Positions 1-6,398 of a DNA stretch of 64,000 nt are shown one piece after another. The notes beneath the pieces are model-generated. The model was not told the DNA's origin. It made no database searches and worked only from the letters and a program-made list of their open reading frames with translations. A program made the translations under genes and the position numbers. Source of the DNA: Streptomyces sp. A 4/2 (GTDB lineage: Bacteria > Actinomycetota > Actinomycetes > Streptomycetales > Streptomycetaceae); NCBI RefSeq assembly GCF_940670765.1, contig NZ_CALNVW010000025.1:183070-247069 (forward strand). Direction: 5' to 3'. Numbering within the stretch: the first letter of the stretch is position 1; each line of letters opens with the position of its first letter.

Positions 1-3
1 CCG

Positions 4-897
4 ATGGAACAGGTGCCAGGAGGCCCGGAGCGGCAGGCCGGGGCGAGCGGTCTGCCCAGTTGCTACCGCCATCCCGGTGTGGAGACGGGCATCAGCTGCG
101 TCCGCTGTGAGCGGCCGATCTGCCCGCAGTGCATGGTGAGTGCCTCGGTCGGCTTCCAGTGCCCGGAGTGCGTGCGCGGTGCCGGGAGCACCGGCAGTGC
201 CCCGGCGGCGACCCGGCCACGCACGGTGGCGGGCGGGGCGATCACGGCCGACCCGCACATGATCACCAAGATCCTCATCGGGATCAACGTCCTGGTGTTC
301 ATCCTGCAACTCGCGAACGGCTACAGCTTCAACCCGTCCTACGAGATGCTGGGCCGGGCTCGGATCACGCCGTTCGGGCCGGTGGAGGGTGTCGCCGAGG
401 GGCAGTGGTACCGGCTGCTGACCGCGATGTTCATGCACGGCGGCTATGTGCACATCGGGTTCAACATGCTCAGCCTGTGGTGGATCGGCGGGCCGCTGGA
501 AGCGGCGCTCGGCCGGGCGCGCTACCTCGCGCTCTATCTGATCTCGGGGCTGGCGGGCAGCGCGCTCACCTACCTCATCGCCGCGCCGAACGAGGGCTCG
601 CTCGGGGCTTCCGGCGCCATCTTCGGGCTGCTGGGCGCCACCGCGGTGCTGATGAAGCGCATGAACTACGACATGCGCCCGCTGTTCGGCCTGCTCGTGG
701 TCAACGTGATCTTCACCTTCAGCGGTGGCATCGCCTGGGAGGCGCACCTGGGCGGCTTCGTCGCCGGGATCATCGTGGCGATCGGCATGGTGCACGCCCC
801 GCGCGACCGGCGGACGCTGCTGCAGTTCGGGACCTGTGCCCTTGTTCTCGCGGCGACGATCGCCATGGTGCTGATCAGAACCGCGATGCTCACCTGA
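4..897 (+). CDS. Rhomboid family intramembrane serine protease with N-terminal B-box-like zinc domain
   Basis: This protein of 297 residues should cut membrane protein substrates within the bilayer. Residues 20-55 carry a Cys/His cluster (C20, H23, C32, C35, C40, C43, C52, C55) typical of the B-box-type zinc ribbon found on actinobacterial rhomboids. About six hydrophobic segments follow from residue 87. The rhomboid signatures are visible: HIGFN with N154, GASG with catalytic Ser203, and H248 in the segment EAHLGG. The ATG lies three bases inside the window, so an upstream start cannot be excluded, but the length is normal for the family. It is followed by crgA on the opposite strand. The substrate is unknown. 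Confidence 0.9.
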   Translation: MEQVPGGPERQAGASGLPSCYRHPGVETGISCVRCERPICPQCMVSASVGFQCPECVRGAGSTGSAPAATRPRTVAGGAITADPHMITKILIGINVLVFILQLANGYSFNPSYEMLGRARITPFGPVEGVAEGQWYRLLTAMFMHGGYVHIGFNMLSLWWIGGPLEAALGRARYLALYLISGLAGSALTYLIAAPNEGSLGASGAIFGLLGATAVLMKRMNYDMRPLFGLLVVNVIFTFSGGIAWEAHLGGFVAGIIVAIGMVHAPRDRRTLLQFGTCALVLAATIAMVLIRTAMLT

Positions 898-900
898 GTC

Positions 901-924
901 CGAAGGCCCGAAGGCCCGAAGGCG
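901..924. repeat. 8-bp tandem repeat (CGAAGGCC x3)
   Basis: Three consecutive copies of CGAAGGCC, the last ending in G, start three bases after the rhomboid stop codon. The following GC-rich stretch can fold, but I do not see a clean terminator with a T-run. Confidence 0.7.
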
Positions 925-961
925 GGCCGCCGGGCCGGTTCTGAGCCGGTCCGGGGCCGAG

Positions 962-1161
962 TTGTCCACAGCGAGTGGCGGATCCTGTGCACCCTGTGGG
1001 GAACGGGTGTGCCCCTCGTCCCTGAGCTGGGTTTCCCCAGGAGGGGCAAGGGGCGGGCCGTTGCTGTGGTATGGCGTCAAGTAGTCACACCGGCGTCAAC
1101 ACCCGAAAGTTATCCACAGATCTTCTGAGTTTTCCCCGGCTGTGGATAGCGCTGTGGATAA
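962..1161. promoter_or_regulatory. Cluster of DnaA boxes outside oriC
   Basis: Two nonamers match the E. coli consensus TTATCCACA exactly (1110-1118 on +, 1153-1161 on -). One matches the Streptomyces-preferred TTGTCCACA exactly (962-970). One has a single mismatch (1141-1149 on -). Three of them fall within 52 bp. The two at 1141 and 1153 are in the same orientation, and the one at 1110 is inverted relative to them. Such clusters can titrate DnaA. I recall a non-oriC DnaA-box cluster in S. coelicolor near crgA that limits initiation, but cannot verify that this is the same site. Confidence 0.7.
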
Positions 1162-1210
1162 CTCAGGGCAAGGCTTGACGGGCGCGGGGCGATGTGGAGG
1201 GAGGGGAGAA

Positions 1211-1468
1211 CTACTTCCACTGGGTCGAGACGCCGAAGCCGGCGGCGATGAAGCCGAAGCCGACCACGATGTTCCAGTTCCCGAACGGCTTGATGGGCAT
1301 ATCGCCCTCCGTCACATAAAAGACAACGATCCAGGCGAGACCGATCAAGAAGAACGCCAGCATCACCGGAGCCACCCAGCCGCGATTCGTCAGCTTTATG
1401 GCAGTCGCCTGCTTCGTCGCGGGCGGCGGTGTGAAATCGGCCTTCTTGCGGATACGTGACTTCGGCAC
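1211..1468 (-). CDS. crgA: Cell division protein CrgA
   Basis: This small membrane protein of 85 residues coordinates FtsZ ring growth and septation in sporulating actinobacteria. A basic N-terminus (PKSRIRKK) precedes two membrane segments at about residues 31-53 and 64-81. The linking loop includes MPIKPFGNWN, which is typical of the CrgA family. The start is GTG at 1468 with GGAGAG a few bases upstream. It is divergent from the DUF881 gene at 1615, and this pairing is common in Streptomyces. Length and sequence fit CrgA fully, so the identification is firm. Confidence 0.95.
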   Translation of the reverse strand: MPKSRIRKKADFTPPPATKQATAIKLTNRGWVAPVMLAFFLIGLAWIVVFYVTEGDMPIKPFGNWNIVVGFGFIAAGFGVSTQWK

Positions 1469-1614
1469 GAGGGACTCTCCTGTCGATGCGCTGCGTGACC
1501 GCGCAGGGGGAACTGTGTGGGAAGTGCTCGGGAGCGGATGCGACGGGGCGCATTGCCTCCCCCTGGCGTCCGTTAGCGTAGTGCTTCCGGGGTGTGGAAG
1601 GAGATAAGGGTACG

Positions 1615-2382
1615 TTGAGCAATTCTGGCGACTCTCCCGCAGGGGCCGCGCGCAGCCGCGGACGGCGGCCCGTCCGTGTGCTCACTGCCGCTGTCTTCGC
1701 GCTCGCCGGTCTCATCTTCGTCACCAGTTTCAACACGGCCAAGGGCACCGATATCCGGACCGATGCGTCGATGCTGAAACTCTCGGACCTCATCCAGGAA
1801 CGCAACGAGAAGAACAAAGAGCTCGACGAGTCCACCGCATCGGTGCGCGGAGACGTCGACGCGCTCGCCCGCCGTGACGGCGGGAGCACGAAAAAAGAGG
1901 ACGCCGATCTCAAGGCGCTGGAGAAGTCGGCCGGTACCGAGAAGCTCAGCGGCCCCGCGGTGACCGTCACGCTCGACGACGCACCGCCCAACGCCACCGC
2001 CAACCCCGGCTACCCCGACCCGCAGCCCAACGACCTGGTGATCCACCAGCAGGACCTCCAGGCGGTCGTCAACGCCCTCTGGCAGGGCGGCGCCAAGGGC
2101 ATCAAGGTCATGGACCAGCGGCTGATCACCACCAGTGCGGTGCGCTGCGTCGGCAACACCCTGATCCTCCAGGGCCGCGTCTACTCGCCGCCCTACAAGG
2201 TGACGGCCGTCGGCGACGTGGACAAGCTGAAGCGGGCGCTCACGGCCTCCCGGTCCATCCAGAACTACCTGCAGTACGTGAAGGCGTACGGGCTCGGCTG
2301 GAAAGTCGATGCGTACAGAGCGGTGACTCTTCCCGGGTACTCGGGCACAGTGGATCTCCATTACGCGCAGCCCGTGAAGTAG
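1615..2382 (+). CDS. DUF881 family membrane-anchored protein
   Basis: The function of DUF881 proteins is unknown. They occur near division and sortase genes in actinobacteria. An Arg-rich cytoplasmic N-terminus precedes one membrane segment (VLTAAVFALAGLIFVTSF). A likely coiled coil (SDLIQERNEKNKELDEST) follows, and then an extracytoplasmic alpha/beta domain. I place the start at the TTG at 1615 because GGAAGGAGA lies about 10 bases upstream at 1596-1604. A GTG at 1594 is in frame but overlaps this ribosome site. The resulting protein has 255 residues. The next gene, a sortase, follows closely on the same strand. Confidence 0.85.
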   Translation: MSNSGDSPAGAARSRGRRPVRVLTAAVFALAGLIFVTSFNTAKGTDIRTDASMLKLSDLIQERNEKNKELDESTASVRGDVDALARRDGGSTKKEDADLKALEKSAGTEKLSGPAVTVTLDDAPPNATANPGYPDPQPNDLVIHQQDLQAVVNALWQGGAKGIKVMDQRLITTSAVRCVGNTLILQGRVYSPPYKVTAVGDVDKLKRALTASRSIQNYLQYVKAYGLGWKVDAYRAVTLPGYSGTVDLHYAQPVK

Positions 2383-2444
2383 CGGGGTCTGTGAAGGAGC
2401 AGAGCCTGTGGGGCGGCCGGACAGCTCAGGGGAGGCGGCGGGCG

Positions 2445-3161
2445 GTGACCGTGCGACTGGTCGTCAGAAGCTTCAGTGAACTCTGCATCACCGTCGGCGC
2501 CCTGATCGTGCTGTTCGTGGTGTATCTCCTCTTCTGGACGGGGATCAAAGCGGACAGTGCCGCTGACCACCAGATCGATGACCTCCACCGTCAGTGGGCC
2601 GGCGCGACCGCCTCTCCCGGTGCCGCGTCCGGGGCGGGCGGCACGTCGTCGAAGCCGGGGCGGACCGCGTCGCCCGCCCCGGTGGCGTACCGGGCGGGAA
2701 AGCCCTTCGCGGTGATGTACGTCCCACGGCTCGGCCGGAGCTGGTCGCGGCCCGTGCTGCAGGACACCGCCGTCGGGACGCTCCAGAAGGGGCTCGGCCA
2801 CTACGCGGGCACCGCGCGGCTGGGCGACACGGGGAACTTCGCGGTCGCGGGTCACCGGCGGACGTACGGCGACCCGTTCAAGGACTTTCCGGAACTGCGG
2901 CCCGGGGACGCCGTGGTGCTGACGGACGGGACCACCTGGTTCACGTACCGCATCGACAAGAAGCCCTATCTGACCGTCCCCTCGGACACCGGCGTCATCG
3001 ATCCGGTGCCGGTGAAGTCGGGTTTTCAGGGACCCGGCCGCTATCTCACACTGACCACCTGCGACCCGGAATGGGGCAGCAGTCACCGGCTGATCGCGTG
3101 GGGTCACCTCGACTCCACCCAGCCTGTGACCAAGGGCAAGCCGGCCGCTTTGCTCAGGTGA
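2445..3161 (+). CDS. Class E sortase
   Basis: This membrane-bound transpeptidase would attach LAXTG-type surface proteins to peptidoglycan. The N-terminal anchor (ELCITVGALIVLFVVYLLFW) is followed by a linker and the sortase barrel. The catalytic residues are visible: His in NFAVAGHRRTYG, Cys in LTTCDPEW and Arg in SSHRLIAWG. I favour the GTG at 2445, which has GGGGAGG nine bases upstream. An in-frame GTG at 2391 would add 18 residues but has a weaker ribosome site. It is the first of three class E sortases within 4 kb. Its sequence is the most divergent of the three, so it may have a different substrate or be specialised. Confidence 0.9.
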   Translation: MTVRLVVRSFSELCITVGALIVLFVVYLLFWTGIKADSAADHQIDDLHRQWAGATASPGAASGAGGTSSKPGRTASPAPVAYRAGKPFAVMYVPRLGRSWSRPVLQDTAVGTLQKGLGHYAGTARLGDTGNFAVAGHRRTYGDPFKDFPELRPGDAVVLTDGTTWFTYRIDKKPYLTVPSDTGVIDPVPVKSGFQGPGRYLTLTTCDPEWGSSHRLIAWGHLDSTQPVTKGKPAALLR

Positions 3162-3221
3162 CCCACCAGCGCCTGCCCCCGCCCTTTAGTCTGGTCCGGT
3201 ACCACGAACGGAAGGGACAGC

Positions 3222-3398
3222 ATGTACGGCTGGATCTGGCGGCATCTGCCGGGCAACGTATGGCTGCGGGCGGTCGTCTCGCTCGTGCTGGTGCTCGCGG
3301 TCGTCTACCTGCTCTTCCAGTACGTCTTCCCGTGGGCGGAGCCGCTGCTTCCGTTCAACGATGTGACGGTCGACCAGGGCTTGGGGGTCATCCGATGA
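3222..3398 (+). CDS. Small single-pass membrane protein (58 aa)
   Basis: This short gene encodes 58 residues starting MYGWIWRHLPGN. It has one hydrophobic segment (AVVSLVLVLAVVYLLFQYVF), a WAEPLLPF stretch, and an acidic tail ending GLGVIR. GAAGGGACAG precedes the ATG by a suitable distance. The stop overlaps the pabA start as ATGA, so the two genes are translationally coupled. Its position between a sortase and pabA in the envelope cluster, and its good coding character, argue that it is real. I do not recognise a named family. A role as a small partner of the sortases is only a guess. Confidence 0.8.
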   Translation: MYGWIWRHLPGNVWLRAVVSLVLVLAVVYLLFQYVFPWAEPLLPFNDVTVDQGLGVIR

Positions 3399-4033
3399 GC
3401 GCCCGCATCCTGGTCGTCGACAACTACGACAGCTTCGTGTTCAACCTGGTCCAGTACCTGTACCAGCTGGGCGCCGAGTGCGAGGTCGTACGGAACGACG
3501 AGGTGACCCTCGCGCACGCGCAGGACGGCTTCGACGGCGTACTGCTCTCCCCCGGCCCCGGAACGCCCGAACACGCGGGCGTCTGCGTGGACATGGTGCG
3601 GCACTGCGCCGACACCGGGGTGCCCGTCTTCGGTGTCTGCCTGGGCATGCAGTCGATGGCGGTGGCGTACGGCGGTGTCGTGGACCGCGCCCCCGAGCTG
3701 CTGCACGGCAAGACGTCCTCGGTCACGCACGAGGGGGCCGGGGTGTTCAGCGGGCTGCCCTCGCCGTTCACCGCGACCCGGTACCACTCGCTCGCCGCGG
3801 TGCCGCAGACGGTGCCGGCCGAGCTGGAGGTCACGGCGTGGACCGCGGACGGCATCATCATGGGGCTGCGGCACCGTGAACTGCCGGTCGAGGGCGTGCA
3901 GTTCCACCCCGAGTCGGTACTGACCGAGCACGGCCATCTGATGCTCGCCAACTGGCTCGTCCAGTGCGGGGACACGGGGGCCGTCGGCCGGTCGGCGGGC
4001 CTGGCACCGGTGGTGGGCAAGGCCGCGGCGTGA
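3395..4033 (+). CDS. pabA: Anthranilate/aminodeoxychorismate synthase component II (glutamine amidotransferase)
   Basis: This class I glutamine amidotransferase (212 residues) hydrolyses glutamine to supply ammonia to a chorismate-using partner, making p-aminobenzoate (folate) or anthranilate (tryptophan). The triad is present: C82 in GVCLGMQ, and H171 and E173 in QFHPES. The oxyanion motif SPGPGTPEHAG is also present. The start is the ATG overlapping the stop of the 58-residue membrane protein. The downstream sortase begins within its stop codon (GTGA). No component I gene is nearby, so PabA versus TrpG is undecided; the lone setting among sortase genes is normal for Streptomyces and fits PabA. 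Confidence 0.88.
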   Translation: MSARILVVDNYDSFVFNLVQYLYQLGAECEVVRNDEVTLAHAQDGFDGVLLSPGPGTPEHAGVCVDMVRHCADTGVPVFGVCLGMQSMAVAYGGVVDRAPELLHGKTSSVTHEGAGVFSGLPSPFTATRYHSLAAVPQTVPAELEVTAWTADGIIMGLRHRELPVEGVQFHPESVLTEHGHLMLANWLVQCGDTGAVGRSAGLAPVVGKAAA

Positions 4034-5526
4034 CAGAGCTGCGCCCCGGACACGACGGTTCGGGGGCATCGGAGCCGCCGGAAGGGGCCGGGACCGCCGG
4101 GCGGGCGTACGACCCTCTGACGGACCCGCTGCCGCCCGGAGCGCCCGGCGAACACCCTTCGCCGTGGTTCCGCACCGAGGAGGCGCCGTCGGGGGCGCAC
4201 AGACGGCCCGAGCCCGTGGTGCAGGACCCGCCGCAGGACTGGTACGGGCGCGAGCCCGCGTACGAGCCGGAGGCGGCGCGGATTCCTGCGCCGGGTGCCA
4301 CGGTTCAGGATCCCGCGAAACCGGGTGCCGAGCGTCCGGGTGCTGAGCGTCGGGGAGCCGAGCGTCCGGGAGCGGTGGATCCCGGTGCGGGGATTCGGGG
4401 TGCCGCGAATCCGGTGACTGTGAATCCGGTAGTCGTGAATCCGGTTGTCACGGATCCGGTTGTCCCGGATCCGGCTGTCCCGGGCCGAAGTGCCGCGAAT
4501 CCGGTGCGCGTTGAGCCGGTGCCCGCTGACCCGGTGCCCGCTGGCCCCGGCTCCGCGCACCGGGCGATGGCGGATCCGCCCGTGGTGGATCTGCCGCCGG
4601 AACCGGTCACCCAGGTTCTTCCCGGACCGGTCCCCGCCTTCGACCCGGAGCCGGACGACCGGACCGTCCTGCTCCGGAAGACCGAGCCGGCGCCCGAGCC
4701 GCCCGTGCCGACCGGGGGCCGCGCGGAGCGCCGTAAGGCCGCCAAGGGGCGGGGCCGTAAGGCCGCCGTGCCCGCCGAACCCGTCATCCCGGCCATCCCG
4801 CGCACCCGCATGGAGGCCCGTGCCGCGGCCCGTGCGCTCAAGGACAGCCCCGCGGTCATCGCCAGCCGGGCCATCGGTGAGATCTTCATCAGCCTCGGTG
4901 TGCTGATGCTGCTGTTCGTCACGTACCAGCTGTGGTGGACGAACGTACGCGCCCACCAGGAGGCGAACGGCACCGCCCACAGCCTGCAGGACGACTGGGC
5001 GAAGGGCGGGGACAAGAAGAGCGGGCCGGGCGCGTTCGAGCCGGGGCAGGGGTTCGCGATCATCCACATCCCCGAGCTGGACGTGGTCGTGCCGATCGCG
5101 GAGGGCGTCAGCAAGACCAAGGTCCTCGACCGCGGCATGGTCGGCCACTACAGCGAGGGCGACCTGAAGACGGCGATGCCGTCGGCGAAGACGGGCAACT
5201 TCGCGCTGGCGGGGCACCGCAATACGCACGGGGAGCCGTTCCGGTACATCAACAAGCTCAAGGACGGCGACAAGGTCGTCGTCGAGACCCAGGACGACTA
5301 CTACACGTACGAGGTGACGAGCCACCTGGCGCAGACGTCCCCGTCGAACGTGTCGGTGATCGAGCCGGTGCCGGTGGGGTCGGGGTTCACCAAGCCGGGG
5401 CGGTACATCACGCTGACGACGTGTACGCCGGAGTTCACCAGTACGTACCGAATGGTCGTCTGGGGCAAGATGGTTGACGAACGGCCACGGAGCAAGGGGC
5501 TGCCCGACGCCCTGACCACGGGCTGA
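4030..5526 (+). CDS. Class E sortase with long proline-rich N-terminal extension
   Basis: This enzyme (498 residues) is about twice the usual class E length. Roughly 275 residues precede the membrane anchor (IFISLGVLMLLFVTYQLWW). This part is rich in Pro, Glu and Val and includes a pentapeptide repeat region encoded at about 4400-4534. The barrel has His in NFALAGHRNTHG, Cys in LTTCTPEF and Arg in TYRMVVWG. The start is the GTG at 4030 within the pabA stop (GTGA). A sortase of this type in S. coelicolor (SrtE1/SrtE2 pair next to pknB) anchors LAXTG proteins such as long chaplins; I infer the same role. The extension is probably cytoplasmic. Confidence 0.9.
   Translation: MTELRPGHDGSGASEPPEGAGTAGRAYDPLTDPLPPGAPGEHPSPWFRTEEAPSGAHRRPEPVVQDPPQDWYGREPAYEPEAARIPAPGATVQDPAKPGAERPGAERRGAERPGAVDPGAGIRGAANPVTVNPVVVNPVVTDPVVPDPAVPGRSAANPVRVEPVPADPVPAGPGSAHRAMADPPVVDLPPEPVTQVLPGPVPAFDPEPDDRTVLLRKTEPAPEPPVPTGGRAERRKAAKGRGRKAAVPAEPVIPAIPRTRMEARAAARALKDSPAVIASRAIGEIFISLGVLMLLFVTYQLWWTNVRAHQEANGTAHSLQDDWAKGGDKKSGPGAFEPGQGFAIIHIPELDVVVPIAEGVSKTKVLDRGMVGHYSEGDLKTAMPSAKTGNFALAGHRNTHGEPFRYINKLKDGDKVVVETQDDYYTYEVTSHLAQTSPSNVSVIEPVPVGSGFTKPGRYITLTTCTPEFTSTYRMVVWGKMVDERPRSKGLPDALTTG
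4400..4534 (+). repeat. 15-bp tandem repeats coding for pentapeptides inside the sortase gene
   Basis: Nine consecutive 15-bp units, for example TGACTGTGAATCCGG and TTGTCCCGGATCCGG, encode degenerate pentapeptides such as VTVNP, VVVNP, VVTDP, VVPDP, VRVEP and VPADP. Units 1 and 7 are identical (GTGCCGCGAATCCGG). A second, shorter repeat (GAERP/GAERR) lies just upstream at about 4321-4375. The phase is kept, so copy number could change without a frameshift. Confidence 0.85.
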
Positions 5527-5553
5527 GCGTACGGACTACAGGGGACGGGTGCG

Positions 5554-6288
5554 GTGGCATCGACGACCGAGCAGGACGAGCAGACGACCGCGCCCCCCGC
5601 ACGGCGCGGGGGGCGCGGCCCGGTCGCCACGGCGATCAGCGTCTTCGGTGAACTGCTCATCACGGCGGGCCTGGTGCTCGGGCTCTTCGTCGTCTACTCG
5701 CTGTGGTGGACGAACGTCGTGGCCGACCGGCAGGCCTCGAAGCAGGGCCACAGGATCCGCGACAACTGGTCGCACAGCGCCGGCACCGGTCCCGGCGAGC
5801 TGAACACCAAGGACGGCATCGGGTTCCTGCACGTGCCGTCCATGAAGAACGGTGAGGTGCTGGTCAGGAAGGGCACCAGTACGAGCGTGCTGAACGAGGG
5901 CGTCGCGGGCTACTACGTGAAGCCGGTCAAGTCGGCGCTGCCGGAGGACAGTACGGGCAACTTCGCGCTGGCCGCGCACCGCGACGGGCACGGTGCGAAG
6001 TTCCACAACATCGACAAGGTGCGGACCGGCGATCCGGTGGTCTTCGAGACGAAGGACACCTGGTACGTCTACAAGGTCTTCAAGGAGCTGCGGGAGACGT
6101 CGAAGTACAACGTGAGCGTGCTGCAGCCGGTCCCGAAGGAGTCGGGGAAGAAGAAGCCGGGGCGGTACATCACGCTGACGACCTGCACGCCGGTGTACAC
6201 GTCGAAGTACCGGTACATCGTGTGGGGCGAGCTGGTGCGCACCGAGAAGGTCGACTCGAAGCGGACGCCGCCCGCGGAGCTGCGCTAG
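5554..6288 (+). CDS. Class E sortase
   Basis: This third sortase (244 residues) has a short charged N-terminus and one membrane anchor (ELLITAGLVLGLFVVYSLWW). The catalytic barrel has His in NFALAAHRDGHG, Cys in LTTCTPVYTS and Arg in KYRYIVWG. The first position after the conserved Ala differs from the other two (AAHR instead of AGHR). The start is GTG at 5554, 27 bases after the previous sortase, with AGGGGAC upstream. It is followed by a very strong bidirectional terminator facing pknB. By position it would correspond to the sortase that sits next to pknB in other Streptomyces. Confidence 0.9.
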   Translation: MASTTEQDEQTTAPPARRGGRGPVATAISVFGELLITAGLVLGLFVVYSLWWTNVVADRQASKQGHRIRDNWSHSAGTGPGELNTKDGIGFLHVPSMKNGEVLVRKGTSTSVLNEGVAGYYVKPVKSALPEDSTGNFALAAHRDGHGAKFHNIDKVRTGDPVVFETKDTWYVYKVFKELRETSKYNVSVLQPVPKESGKKKPGRYITLTTCTPVYTSKYRYIVWGELVRTEKVDSKRTPPAELR

Positions 6289-6318
6289 CGGGATCCGGCG
6301 GGACACGCGAGACCTGTT

Positions 6319-6372
6319 GTACGGGGGAAGCCCCGGCCCCGGAAGTCGATGGGGCCGGGGCTTCCCCCGTAC
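6319..6372. terminator. Perfect 22-bp stem terminator, probably bidirectional
   Basis: Inverted arms at 6319-6340 and 6351-6372 are perfectly complementary over 22 bp with a 10-base loop. It lies between convergent genes, the last sortase and pknB. There is no long T-run, as is usual for Streptomyces terminators. Confidence 0.85.
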
Positions 6373-6398
6373 GTACCGCTGTTGCGGCCGGTGCGCCG

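Larger units (their letters stand above)
898..1210. other. Intergenic region of about 310 bp between rhomboid and crgA, with DnaA boxes
   Basis: No gene is seen here. The rhomboid (+) and crgA (-) genes converge on this region. It holds the 8-bp repeat at its left end and four DnaA-box-like nonamers: TTGTCCACA at 962-970, TTATCCACA at 1110-1118, TGTGGATAG at 1141-1149 and TGTGGATAA at 1153-1161. I found no convincing rho-independent terminator. Confidence 0.75.
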
